Assembly: GCA_036525535.1 (NCBI GenBank)
Contig: DATDAH010000206.1
Span: 1 to 38,172 of the forward strand
DNA: 38,172 nucleotides
DNA from: DATDAH01 sp036525535
GTDB lineage: Bacteria > Actinomycetota > Acidimicrobiia > Acidimicrobiales > DATDAH01
Direction of reading: 5' to 3'
The stretch's first letter is position 1; each line of letters opens with the position of its first letter. The notes under the pieces were generated by a model, which had not been told where the DNA came from, searched no databases, and saw nothing but the letters and a program-made list of their open reading frames with translations. The position numbers were made by a program, and so were the translations under genes. Positions 7,987-14,839 of this stretch are shown in pieces.

Positions 7987-8063
7987 GGGGGTGTAGCTCA
8001 GTTGGCTAGAGCGCTACGTTCGCAACGTAGAGGCCGGCGGTTCGAGTCCGCTCACCTCCACCA
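7987..8063 (+). tRNA. tRNA-Ala (anticodon CGC)
   Basis: A complete 77-base cloverleaf with encoded CCA. The acceptor stem (GGGGGTG/CACCTCC) contains the G3-U70 pair that identifies tRNA-Ala. The anticodon stem CTACG/CGTAG closes the loop TTCGCAA, giving anticodon CGC. The T-arm is GGCGG-TTCGAGT-CCGCT. Long frames read through it on the minus strand are not genes. Confidence 0.97.
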
Positions 8064-8362
8064 TCCGTTTCTCCCGATGTTCCGGGTTCGCCGCCCGAGA
8101 CAGTGGGTTCGAGCACGTGGTCCTCGACGCCGCGGGTACGGCCGGAGGGAGCCCTTCGAGCCCTCCGAGTCTGCGGCTGACCAGCGGAGATGCGGTGAGC
8201 CTCGTGCGCGCCAAGGCCCTGACCGGAGGCCTCGCCTGCGTTCTCAGAGTCAGGACGGCGCCGAGCGGGTCAGGCCTCCGGCCCGTCACCGTGGCTGGCT
8301 ACCATCGGCGGCGGGACAGGTCCGGGGCATACCCGCGCGGGCGGGACGGAACGGGAGGCGAG
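8064..8362. other. 299-base gap after the tRNA
   Basis: No convincing gene. A hairpin with 7-bp arms CGGAGGG/CCCTCCG lies at 8143-8167 without a T run, and TACCAT at 8299 could be a -10 box for the next gene. The gap marks the entry into the accessory region. Confidence 0.5.
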
Positions 8363-10255
8363 GTGATCCACTTCGCGGTGGTGATGGGCGTGGTGCCGGC
8401 GGTGCAACAGGTGCGCCACGCGCTGGCAGATGCGCTCGACGCCACCAGGTACTTCGCCGGTGACCGGTTCGAGCAGGTGGGGCCGAGCGGGGGATGGGTG
8501 GCGGCCGGCATCGCGGCTGTCGATCCGCTCTGTGAGCCCCGAGTCGTCGCCTGCGGGGATGCCCTCGCCGTGCTGGACGGCTCGGCCTCGGGCACCGGCC
8601 ACCACCGCGAGGACCTGGCCGGCCACCTGCTCGACTCGTTCGTGCAGGCCGGACCCCCGGGGGTGAACGCCGCGCTGACGGGGACCTACGGGTTCGTGGG
8701 CATCTCCCCGACGCTGGGCCTGCGGGCCTTCGGCGACTTCTCGGGCCTCCAACCGCTGTTCTGGGGTCACGGGCCGGGGTTCGCCGTGGTCTCCAACCGG
8801 TCGACCACCGTTCGCGAGCTCGTGGGCGGCGAGGGGTGGGACCTGCATGCGATGTCCTGGCTCGTCGGCTACTCGGAGCACTTCGGCGAGCGGATGCCTG
8901 CGGTGGGCAGCTCCCTCCTCATTCCCGGAAGCGAGGCGCAGGTGGCCTGGGGTGATCACAAGGTGAAGATCGTCCGGTCGGACGCCCTGACCTGGCCGGC
9001 GCCCAACGACGAGCCCGGACCTGACCCGACCCCCTCCGAGTGGGACGAGATCACGGCCGCGGCCATCGACTACGTACGGTCGCTCCACGACGCGAGCACG
9101 CGGATGATCTTCTTCCTCACCGGCGGGAAGGACTCGCGCCTCGCGCTGGCGCTCGCCAAGGCGGCCGGTCTCTCCGACGAGCAGCTCGCAGTCAGGACCA
9201 TGGGGCCGCCGGACAGCCCCGAGGTCGAGGTCGCGAATGCCGTGGCCGACGCAGCCGGCTTCGCGCACAAGCGGATGGGCCCGCCCGTGGACGACGAGGG
9301 TCCGTCGGGGGCCATCCGCCACCCCGACGCGGCCTGGCTCGACCTGTGCCACCACCTCTACCGGTACGAGGGAGGGATCACCCCGTGGGACGGGATCACC
9401 GACGATCTGAGCGGCACGGTGATCCAGGTCAAGGGCTTCGGCGGTGAGCTCTACCGGCGCACGAACGTCAAGCACATCCGCAAACGGGCGATCATGACGC
9501 TCGACGAGCTGTCTGCGGCCATCTGTGCGAGCCCCCAGCCCCACGATCCGCTGGGCCTCCTCCGCCCCGAGGAGCGAGCGCGCCAGGTCGAGCTGAGACG
9601 GGCGTGGGTCCAGGCCGCAGTCGCCGACGTGCGCCTCGACCTGGTCCCCGAGCGCTTCTACATCGAGCAGCACCTCTCGCAGTGGAACGGGCAGATCGAC
9701 TTCCCGAAGCCCGGGCGGATCAACGTCAACCCCTTGATCCAGCCCGCGCTGGCGCAGAAGGTCCTCGAGGTGCCGTTGGCGGTGCGCCAGGAGGAGCGGT
9801 TCCACTTCGAGATCATGCGGCGTGCCGCCCCCGAGCTCGTCGGCATCCCGTTCCTTGACGACACGTGGGCAGCGGCCGTCCGCGACGGATCGCCGCTGCC
9901 CCTGCCGGCCAAGCCGTTCCCGACCGCCGTCAGGACGAGGACGGGCCTCCTCGGACGGGTCTGGGCGCGCACCCGGGGTCGAGGTCGGGCCCGACGTCCG
10001 GCAGCCGTGCTGCGCCCCGAGCCGTACCGGTACCTCACGCTGCCAGGCATGGACCAGCTGATCGACCGGGCTGCCGACGAGACTGCCATGGGGTCGGTCT
10101 GCGACATGGCAAGGCTGGCCGAGCTGGCGCGGGATCCCGATCGGATCGGGTCGGCGGCCGAGGTGAAGTCCTTCCTGTCGTGCGTGGCCATGGCACTCGC
10201 GCTCCTCGGGAGGGACGAGGCGGTCCTCGACCGCCCGATGGAGCTGTTGCTGTAG
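8363..10255 (+). CDS. asparagine-synthetase-like ATP-dependent ligase without glutaminase cysteine
   Basis: 630 aa. The N-terminal about 200 residues look like a class II glutamine amidotransferase fold (GTYGFVGISP, FGDFSGLQPLFWG), but the protein starts MIHFAV and lacks the Cys2 nucleophile, so it cannot hydrolyse glutamine in the usual way. The second half has the PP-loop TGGKDSRLAL (near residue 252), which binds ATP and adenylates a carboxylate in the Asn-synthase superfamily. The GTG start follows GGAGG at good spacing; longer in-frame upstream codons have no ribosome site. Members of this group are often tied to surface polysaccharide or peptide tailoring; nothing nearby shows the substrate. 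Confidence 0.82.
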   Translation: MIHFAVVMGVVPAVQQVRHALADALDATRYFAGDRFEQVGPSGGWVAAGIAAVDPLCEPRVVACGDALAVLDGSASGTGHHREDLAGHLLDSFVQAGPPGVNAALTGTYGFVGISPTLGLRAFGDFSGLQPLFWGHGPGFAVVSNRSTTVRELVGGEGWDLHAMSWLVGYSEHFGERMPAVGSSLLIPGSEAQVAWGDHKVKIVRSDALTWPAPNDEPGPDPTPSEWDEITAAAIDYVRSLHDASTRMIFFLTGGKDSRLALALAKAAGLSDEQLAVRTMGPPDSPEVEVANAVADAAGFAHKRMGPPVDDEGPSGAIRHPDAAWLDLCHHLYRYEGGITPWDGITDDLSGTVIQVKGFGGELYRRTNVKHIRKRAIMTLDELSAAICASPQPHDPLGLLRPEERARQVELRRAWVQAAVADVRLDLVPERFYIEQHLSQWNGQIDFPKPGRINVNPLIQPALAQKVLEVPLAVRQEERFHFEIMRRAAPELVGIPFLDDTWAAAVRDGSPLPLPAKPFPTAVRTRTGLLGRVWARTRGRGRARRPAAVLRPEPYRYLTLPGMDQLIDRAADETAMGSVCDMARLAELARDPDRIGSAAEVKSFLSCVAMALALLGRDEAVLDRPMELLL

Positions 10256-10402
10256 AGCGCACCGCCACGACCTCGTGCCCGGCGAAGCGCGCAGGGCGGC
10301 CTCGAGCGTCTGGCGGACGTTCTGGTCGTCCTCCACCACGAGCAACCGGGCGGGCGTGGGCTCGTCCACGCCGAGAGTGTGGTGCCCCCGGTCGAGAGCC
10401 AC
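10256..10402 (-). pseudogene. N-terminal remnant of a response regulator, frameshifted
   Basis: The minus strand encodes PARLLVVEDDQNVRQTLEAALR, the start of a receiver domain with its acidic Asp pair. The expected next stretch (FAGHEVVAVRSTATA) continues in the next reading frame, so one base has been lost or gained near 10290. The sequence stops being receiver-like where the asparagine-synthetase-like gene ends, so the rest is gone. It is not functional. Confidence 0.75.
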
Positions 10403-10421
10403 GTAACAAGTCTTCTGGCCT

Positions 10422-10450
10422 GGTTCTCACGCGGCTAGTCCGCGAGAACC
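10422..10450. terminator. hairpin beside the recombinase remnant
   Basis: GGTTCT and CGCGG on the left pair with CCGCG and AGAACC on the right around the loop CTAGT, with a two-base bulge. There is no T run on either side. It could be a factor-dependent terminator for the minus-strand recombinase remnant or a recombination site of a lost element. Confidence 0.4.
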
Positions 10451-10453
10451 TGT

Positions 10454-10567
10454 TCACGAGGTCCCCGAGCCGCTCGTGACGGCGTCGTCGACCGCCGGCA
10501 GCACCGACCCGTAGGCGTCCATCGTCGTGCGGATCGACGCGTGGCCGAGCCTCTGCTGGTAGTCCAC
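10454..10567 (-). pseudogene. C-terminal remnant of a tyrosine recombinase (integrase)
   Basis: About 37 codons: QQRLGHASIRTTMDAYGSVLP is the last conserved block of phage-type integrases, with the box His and the catalytic Tyr. Everything upstream (the Arg box, the core-binding domain) is missing. It shows that a mobile element once integrated near here. Confidence 0.8.
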
Positions 10568-10657
10568 GGTCTTGTTGAAATGGACTCCTGAGTTCAGGTG
10601 CGAAGATGGCCCTAGGGCGTAAAGGAGTGTCCGCAGAAGCAAGGAGGACGGGAGACA

Positions 10658-11383
10658 ATGACGGCGGAAATCGACCTGCAGAGAACCGGCCGCATATTCG
10701 GCTTGTTCTTCATCGGCACGTTCATCACGAGCATCCCGGCGCGGCTGCTCTTCGTGAACGGGGTGGGCGCGAGCTGGACCGACATGCAGTTCATCCCCGG
10801 GGCGGTCGATGAGACCAGCCTGAGGGTCGGCTCGATCCTCGAGTTCCTCCTGATCGGCTTCAACGTCGCGACCGCGGTCGTGATCTACCCGCTCGTCAAG
10901 CGACAGAGCGCAACGGTGGGCCTCGGCTACGTCACCGCCCGCATCATGGAGTCGGTGTTCATCGCGATCGGTCTCATCAGCATCATCTCGGTCCTCAACG
11001 TGAACGATGCGATGTCCGGGGCCACGGGCGGCGAGGCGACCACGCTCGCCGTCGCCGGCGACACTCTCGTGTCGATCTACGAGTGGGCATTCCAGTTCGG
11101 GCCGGGACTCGTTGTGCCTATCGGGAATGGGTTGATGCTGGGGTATCTGATGTACCGCTCGGGCCTCATGCCTCGCCGCCTGGCGATGTTGGGTCTCATC
11201 GGCGGCCCCCTGCTGTTCATCTCCTCGGTGCTGATCATCTTCGACGTCTTCGAGAACGGGTCAGGACCTTCGGGCCTGCTGTCGCTGCCGGAGATCGCGT
11301 GGGAGACGTCGATCTGCATCTACTGCACCTGGAAGGGCTTCCGGCCGAGCCCGATCGCCGAACTCGAGGCGACGACGGCATAG
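10658..11383 (+). CDS. DUF4386-like membrane protein
   Basis: 241 aa, mostly hydrophobic with about six membrane segments. The opening RTGRIFGLFFIGTFITSIPA, the internal FNVATAVVIYPLVKRQ and the repeated GLMPRRLAMLGLIGGPLL match the DUF4386 family of membrane proteins, whose function is unknown. AAGGAGGACGGGAGACA before the ATG is a strong ribosome site. It lies alone on its strand next to the recombinase remnant, so horizontal transfer is plausible. Confidence 0.82.
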   Translation: MTAEIDLQRTGRIFGLFFIGTFITSIPARLLFVNGVGASWTDMQFIPGAVDETSLRVGSILEFLLIGFNVATAVVIYPLVKRQSATVGLGYVTARIMESVFIAIGLISIISVLNVNDAMSGATGGEATTLAVAGDTLVSIYEWAFQFGPGLVVPIGNGLMLGYLMYRSGLMPRRLAMLGLIGGPLLFISSVLIIFDVFENGSGPSGLLSLPEIAWETSICIYCTWKGFRPSPIAELEATTA

Positions 11384-11554
11384 CCCGAGCCAGAGCGACC
11401 AGCCGATGTATGCGATCGGGACCAACGCGCCGGCAACCTTCAACCCCCGTGGTTCGAACGGCCCGACGAACTCGGCAGCGCCGAAGAGGAACAGGGGCGC
11501 TAGGGCGAGGCCGACGATGCCGAACACTGGGTGAAGCACGTCGGACTGATACAG
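11384..11554 (-). pseudogene. C-terminal remnant of a membrane protein
   Basis: The minus strand reads LHPVFGIVGLALAPLFLFG, then EFVGPFEPRGLKVAGALVP and IAYIGWSLWLGL: two membrane segments joined by a loop, typical of the end of a DUF4386-like or similar protein. There is no start upstream and the frame then runs into the convergent DUF4386 gene, so it is a broken copy. Its similarity to the neighbour is plausible but only by pattern. Confidence 0.55.
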
Positions 11555-11564
11555 GGGAGCACCG

Positions 11565-12023
11565 CTACTCGAGACGGGCGGCGAGGTTCGCCAGCGAAGA
11601 AGCGAGTCCCGCGGCGTGGTCTTCCGCGGCGATCCCGTCCGGGACATCGTCGGCCCGGATGTCGACTCTCGTCCCTGCATCGACCGCGGTGACCTCCCAG
11701 GTCATGATCATGGTGCCGGCGTAGGCGGCGTCGTCGGAGACGAAGTCCACCGCCTGCACGACCCTCGCGCCGGGGGCGATGTCGACGAACTTGCCTTCCA
11801 CGATGTCGGCGTCCGCGGAGGCCTTACCCGGTGCGGCAGAGGCGTCGGCGTAGGTCAGCACCATCCGGTACGACCCGCCCGGCCTGGCGTCGAAATGCTC
11901 GAACCTGCCCTTCATCCCGTCAGGAGGTAGCCACGCCACGAGAGCCTCGGGGTCGACGAGGGCGGCGTACACGCGGTCGAGCGGAGCAGCAATCACCCGC
12001 GATGCCCGATCCACACGTGGCAC
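11565..12023 (-). CDS. SRPBCC (AHSA1-type START-like) protein
   Basis: 152 aa with the AHSA1 signature: RVIAAPLDRVYAALVDPEAL at the start, WLPPDGMKGRFEHFDARPGG, then a C-terminal long helix (AAGLASSLANLAARL). The fold forms a hydrophobic ligand pocket; function ranges from lipid binding to co-chaperone activity and cannot be deduced here. The GTG start is six bases after TAGGAT, which suggests a leaderless message. Confidence 0.9.
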   Translation of the reverse strand: MPRVDRASRVIAAPLDRVYAALVDPEALVAWLPPDGMKGRFEHFDARPGGSYRMVLTYADASAAPGKASADADIVEGKFVDIAPGARVVQAVDFVSDDAAYAGTMIMTWEVTAVDAGTRVDIRADDVPDGIAAEDHAAGLASSLANLAARLE

Positions 12024-12029
12024 TGCGTG

Positions 12030-12035
12030 ATCCTA
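12030..12035 (-). promoter_or_regulatory. -10 box of a leaderless transcript (SRPBCC gene)
   Basis: TAGGAT on the minus strand is followed by six bases and then the GTG at 12023; no ribosome site is present. Confidence 0.5.
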
Positions 12036-12181
12036 CGGTCGGCACGAGAGCGCGATCACTCCGGGCCGAGCACCAGCTCGCCGGCAGCGAATCTCACCGG
12101 ACTCGCGGGCGATGGACCCGAGGGCCGTGACACCCCTCCGACACCACGAGAATCCCACAACGACGGGCTTGGAGCGTCGCC

Positions 12182-12325
12182 ATGCTCAGCCCCGGCGAGC
12201 GGGCCATCAGCCGGGAGCAGGCGTTCGTGATCCTCGAGCCCCTCGACCAGGTGGAGACCCAGCTACGGCACCTGCGTCACGGCGTGCGCCAGCTTCTGGC
12301 TGACATCGATGGTGAGTCGACCTAG
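12182..12325 (+). CDS. small hypothetical protein, 47 aa
   Basis: A short frame starting with ATG, preceded by GGAG at 8 bases. The product (MLSPGERAISREQAFVILEP, then LDQVETQLRHLRHGVRQLL) looks like one amphipathic, possibly coiled-coil helix. Its TAG stop shares the palindrome CTAG with the TAG stop of the convergent gene. I do not recognise it; codon use is normal for the region. Confidence 0.5.
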   Translation: MLSPGERAISREQAFVILEPLDQVETQLRHLRHGVRQLLADIDGEST

Positions 12326-12921
12326 GAAGCGAAGCGTTGGACGTCCGCGATCCGGCATTCGAACGGTTTCGTCCATGCTGATCCGAGGTCGAGGCTCGGT
12401 GCCTCCACCGTGGTGACCTGGTCCGGACCCAGGTCGTCCACCTGGGCGAACGAGGTGCCGAGCTGACGGCTGCCAGCGGGGTTCTCGAAGACGACGTCGA
12501 TGAAATACAGCGACGGTTCCGAGCCGTGGTTCGTCACCTCGAGGGTGGCCACCATGTCGTTGAACTGACCAGGCCCGCAGTCGGTGACCTCGACATCGGC
12601 TCGCTCCTCGCGTTCCTCGCCGCTGAGCCCATCGTCGGGCAGAGCGGCCACAGGCGCTGTGGTGGCCTCATCGGCCACGTTCTCGGCCCTCTGGCCCCCA
12701 CCCTCGTCGCTGTCGTTGGCCAGGGCGACGAGAACCGCGAGGCCGATCAACAGGACTCCGACACCCCCGATGATGGCCATGAGCGCCCCGTTGCTCATGC
12801 CACCCTGCGGCCGCGGGTTCGGCATCGGCCTTCAGGGCGGTGGGGTCTGGCCAGCGTTCGGCGGATACCACTTCCCGTCGGTGGCCCGCCACCAGCCCGG
12901 ACCCTGTTGCATGTCGCTCAT
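12322..12921 (-). pseudogene. membrane-anchored protein split by an in-frame TGA
   Basis: Reading from the ATG at 12921, 29 codons encode the motif GPGWWRATDGKWYPP, then a TGA at 12834-12832, then in the same frame RPMPNPRPQGG, a membrane segment (LMAIIGGVGVLLIGLAVLVALA) and an extracellular domain of about 120 aa with two Cys. The WW..DGKWYPP motif is a common N-terminal module of membrane proteins in Acidimicrobiia-like genomes, so both parts belong to one ancestral gene. A single CGA-to-TGA change would explain the break. The shorter downstream product (167 aa from the ATG at 12825) could still be made. The outer domain resembles ligand-free beta-sandwiches of the FxLYD/DUF4352 kind; function unknown. 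Confidence 0.7.
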
Positions 12922-13125
12922 CCGGCACCCCCGGGCCGGGAGTGACCGTACTCGCGTGATGGTCACGCCACCCGGGGGCCAGCGTTGCGGACCAGTCCGC
13001 AGCCAGTCCGCAAGAGGCCGCGAAACAGGGCGAGACGACGAGAACCAGCGAGCAGCCCGAATCGGGAGCTTCCCAGGTCAGAGGCCAAGTCCCCGGAATG
13101 GCAGGGTTCTGCCGACCCGACCGAG

Positions 13126-13172
13126 CCGCTCTGGTAGAGCGGGGGTCGGGGGTTCGAGTCCCTCAACGCCCA
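13126..13172 (+). pseudogene. 3' half of a tRNA (attachment-site-like remnant)
   Basis: An anticodon arm CCGCT-CTGGTAG-AGCGG (would be anticodon GGT, Thr), a five-base variable loop, a T-arm GGGGG-TTCGAGT-CCCTC, the acceptor strand AACGCCC and a discriminator A are present. The 5' acceptor strand GGGCGTT and a D-arm are absent upstream, and the terminal CCA reads CCG. Such 3' fragments are left when elements integrate into tRNA genes. An alternative reading takes GCTCTGGTAGAGC as a D-arm joined directly to the T-arm by deletion. Confidence 0.65.
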
Positions 13173-13275
13173 CCGGGTCGCGCGTCTCCCGTTGGCGCAT
13201 CGAGGGCGGCGGTTGACGTGCCGGACGTTCGGACCAAGAGTTGAGAACGAGGGACGTCCACAAAGGAGGCAGTTC

Positions 13276-13569
13276 GTGTATGCAACCGTTGGTCAAGTAA
13301 AGGTGGACCCCGGCCGCGAGGACGAAGCGCGCAAGCTCCTCGAGGAGCTCGTCGTGCCGAGGGCGAAGGGACTGGCTGGTTTCCAGGGCGGCCACTGGGC
13401 GCGCGTTCTGGGCGGAGATGTGGGTTACTCGCTCTTGCTCTTCGATACCGAGGCAAATGCGCGAGCTGCGGCTGACCAGGTCGCCCAAGGCCCTCCGCCG
13501 GGTGCGCCGCCGGACCCCCCGGCGACGTTCCTGAGCGTGGATGTTTGCGAGGTGATCGCTCAGACCTAA
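13276..13569 (+). CDS. small dimeric alpha/beta-barrel (ABM-like) protein, paralog A
   Basis: 97 aa. Starts with GTG six bases after AAAGGAGG. The order YATVGQVKVDPGREDEARKLL ... AGFQGGHWARVL ... GYSLLLFDTEANARAAAD ... FLSVDVCEVIAQ fits a ferredoxin-like dimeric alpha/beta barrel (ABM or YciI-like). It is clearly paralogous to the protein at 17443: both share SLLL[FY]D, AAAD and QGPPPGAP, and end in [SV]xxVxEVxAQ. Function unknown; such barrels act as small monooxygenases, isomerases or heme-binding proteins. Confidence 0.82.
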   Translation: MYATVGQVKVDPGREDEARKLLEELVVPRAKGLAGFQGGHWARVLGGDVGYSLLLFDTEANARAAADQVAQGPPPGAPPDPPATFLSVDVCEVIAQT

Positions 13570-13862
13570 TGGCGTGACGTCCTGCCGGAATTGCTGCCTG
13601 GCCCGTCAGTGCATTGGCGACCTGACCGCCTGACTGGGAGTTCGCGGACACGCGCTCACGCTCAGGTCTAACTATGGCCAAGGCCACGTCGGTCCTCGAT
13701 GGTGACCCGACCCAGCAAATCCGCGAGCAGTTGGCCCTTGCGGTCGGCCCGGTCCCGACCGTTGGGGTCCCTTGACGGGATCCTGCCTGCCTGGTCTTCG
13801 GCGATCAGCTCGGCGCCTTCACGCTTCGCCTGGACACGCCGACACCCTTTGCCAGCCGACGG

Positions 13863-14053
13863 TCACGGTCCGGTTCCGTTGGTTGAGGCGCCTCCGAAGT
13901 GTTCCAGCACCCCTGTGATCTCCAGACAGCGCTGGACAACGCCTTGGGCGCCACGGACCTCCAAGCGGCCCCCACTACGGGCGAGGGCGTGTCCCGTGAG
14001 GATCAGTCGGTCAGTCGCCTCCTCGATGGACTCACCGAGCTGGAGGGTCGACG
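13863..14053 (-). pseudogene. degraded C-terminal copy of the STAS anti-sigma antagonist
   Basis: The minus strand reads GGRLEVRGAQGVVQRCLEIT then GVLEHFGGASTNGTGP and stop. The intact STAS protein at 16184 ends GGRLVVRGAHGVVRRCLEVT, GVLERFGGASTNGTAP. Upstream, the phosphorylation motif DSTGIRELI is replaced by unrelated residues and a stop closes the frame at 14054, so the first half is lost. It is a pseudogene formed by duplication. Confidence 0.8.
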
Positions 14054-14157
14054 TTCACACGCTCGGTTGGTCTAACTCTCATCCGAGCGGGGAGTCGAAG
14101 AAGTGATCAAGTTGTTCAGCAAGCGACTTGTCAAGGCAGCGTTGCCTTCGAGGCCGT

Positions 14158-14181
14158 CCCTCCCGAGCCCCGCCGGGAGGG
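14158..14181. terminator. strong GC hairpin
   Basis: Perfect 8-bp arms CCCTCCCG and CGGGAGGG around an 8-base loop. A short T run (AATTTT) lies some 14 bases further on the plus strand, too far for a classic intrinsic terminator. Confidence 0.4.
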
Positions 14182-14396
14182 GCGGCTTCACCAATTTTGG
14201 ATCTACCTAACCCGTCTCCCACGAGTAGGAAACGTCCCGCCACCCGTACGGCCGCCTGACTCGTCCATGTCAACCCCCATGTCGTGGGAAGTCGTGACAG
14301 GGTCGCGCCGCCAAGGGAAACGAGCCCGAGCCGGTTCATCACAGCATCCGCACAGCCTGGCACGGGCCCCGGCCCATGATGGCCCACAACGTCGGG

Positions 14397-14750
14397 TCAG
14401 AGCGTGCGCGCTCCGAGTACGCAGAACTCGTTGCCCTCAGGGTCCGCAAGAACAATCCAGGTCTGCTCGCCTTGTCCTACGTCCGCTCGCGTGGCTCCCC
14501 GCGCGAGCAGTCGCTCGACCTCGCCGTCCCGGTCGTCCGGTCGGAAGTCAAGGTGCAGGCGATTCTTCGTCGTCTTCGGCTCAGAGACCGACACGAAAAG
14601 GAGTCCCGGCAGCCGATCCGCGGTGGGTCTGATCTCGAACTCGTCGGGGTCGTCATTCACGACGACCCAGCCGAGCGCGTCTCGCCACCAGAGTCCGAGG
14701 GCACGCGGGTCGCGCGCATCGACGATCGTCTGCTCCCACTCGAGGCTCAT
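14397..14750 (-). CDS. VOC (glyoxalase/bleomycin-resistance-like) family protein
   Basis: 117 aa. The pattern IVDARDPRALGLWWRDALGW ... PGLLFVSVSEPKTTKNRLHL ... EVERLLARGATRADVGQGEQ ... ADPEGNEFCVL is the double beta-alpha-beta-beta-beta fold of small VOC proteins. The late DPEGNEF block carries the usual metal-site Glu region. Substrate unknown. The ATG at 14750 lies seven bases after TACGAT. Confidence 0.92.
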   Translation of the reverse strand: MSLEWEQTIVDARDPRALGLWWRDALGWVVVNDDPDEFEIRPTADRLPGLLFVSVSEPKTTKNRLHLDFRPDDRDGEVERLLARGATRADVGQGEQTWIVLADPEGNEFCVLGARTL

Positions 14751-14757
14751 ACGCCGA

Positions 14758-14763
14758 ATCGTA
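14758..14763 (-). promoter_or_regulatory. -10 box of a leaderless transcript (VOC gene)
   Basis: TACGAT on the minus strand, seven bases, then ATG at 14750. No ribosome site lies between. Confidence 0.5.
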
Positions 14764-14839
14764 GAAGGCTCCTGCTTGGTGTACCCCGAAACGCCGGGTG
14801 TGGGCCACGACAGCGCCGGCGCCGAGGGGCACCAAGGGG

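Larger units (their letters stand above)
13570..14396. other. 827-base stretch without an intact gene
   Basis: It holds a degraded STAS gene (13863-14053) and a strong hairpin (14158-14181). The rest has only short frames without ribosome sites. It appears to be decaying DNA between the tRNA remnant side and the VOC gene. Confidence 0.6.

Noticed and set aside
8014..8289. minus-strand frame with a VSGLEPPAS motif
   Set aside because: This peptide arises from translating a tRNA gene backwards and is a well-known false gene.
12832..12834. TGA as selenocysteine codon
   Set aside because: The position lies in a Pro/Arg linker with no redox partner and no selenocysteine insertion hairpin seen just after it.
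7987..13172. tRNA-Ala and the tRNA 3' fragment as the two ends of one island
   Set aside because: The T-arm and acceptor sequences differ beyond the conserved GGTTCGAGTCC, so they are not direct repeats of one attachment site.
12963..13488. minus-strand frames with RDSNPRPPLYQS and VEGLEPPTPAL
   Set aside because: Also reversed tRNA sequence; they instead helped to reveal the tRNA fragment at 13126.
13674..13775. 33-codon frame from an ATG on the plus strand
   Set aside because: No ribosome site, no recognisable pattern, and it lies in decaying DNA.
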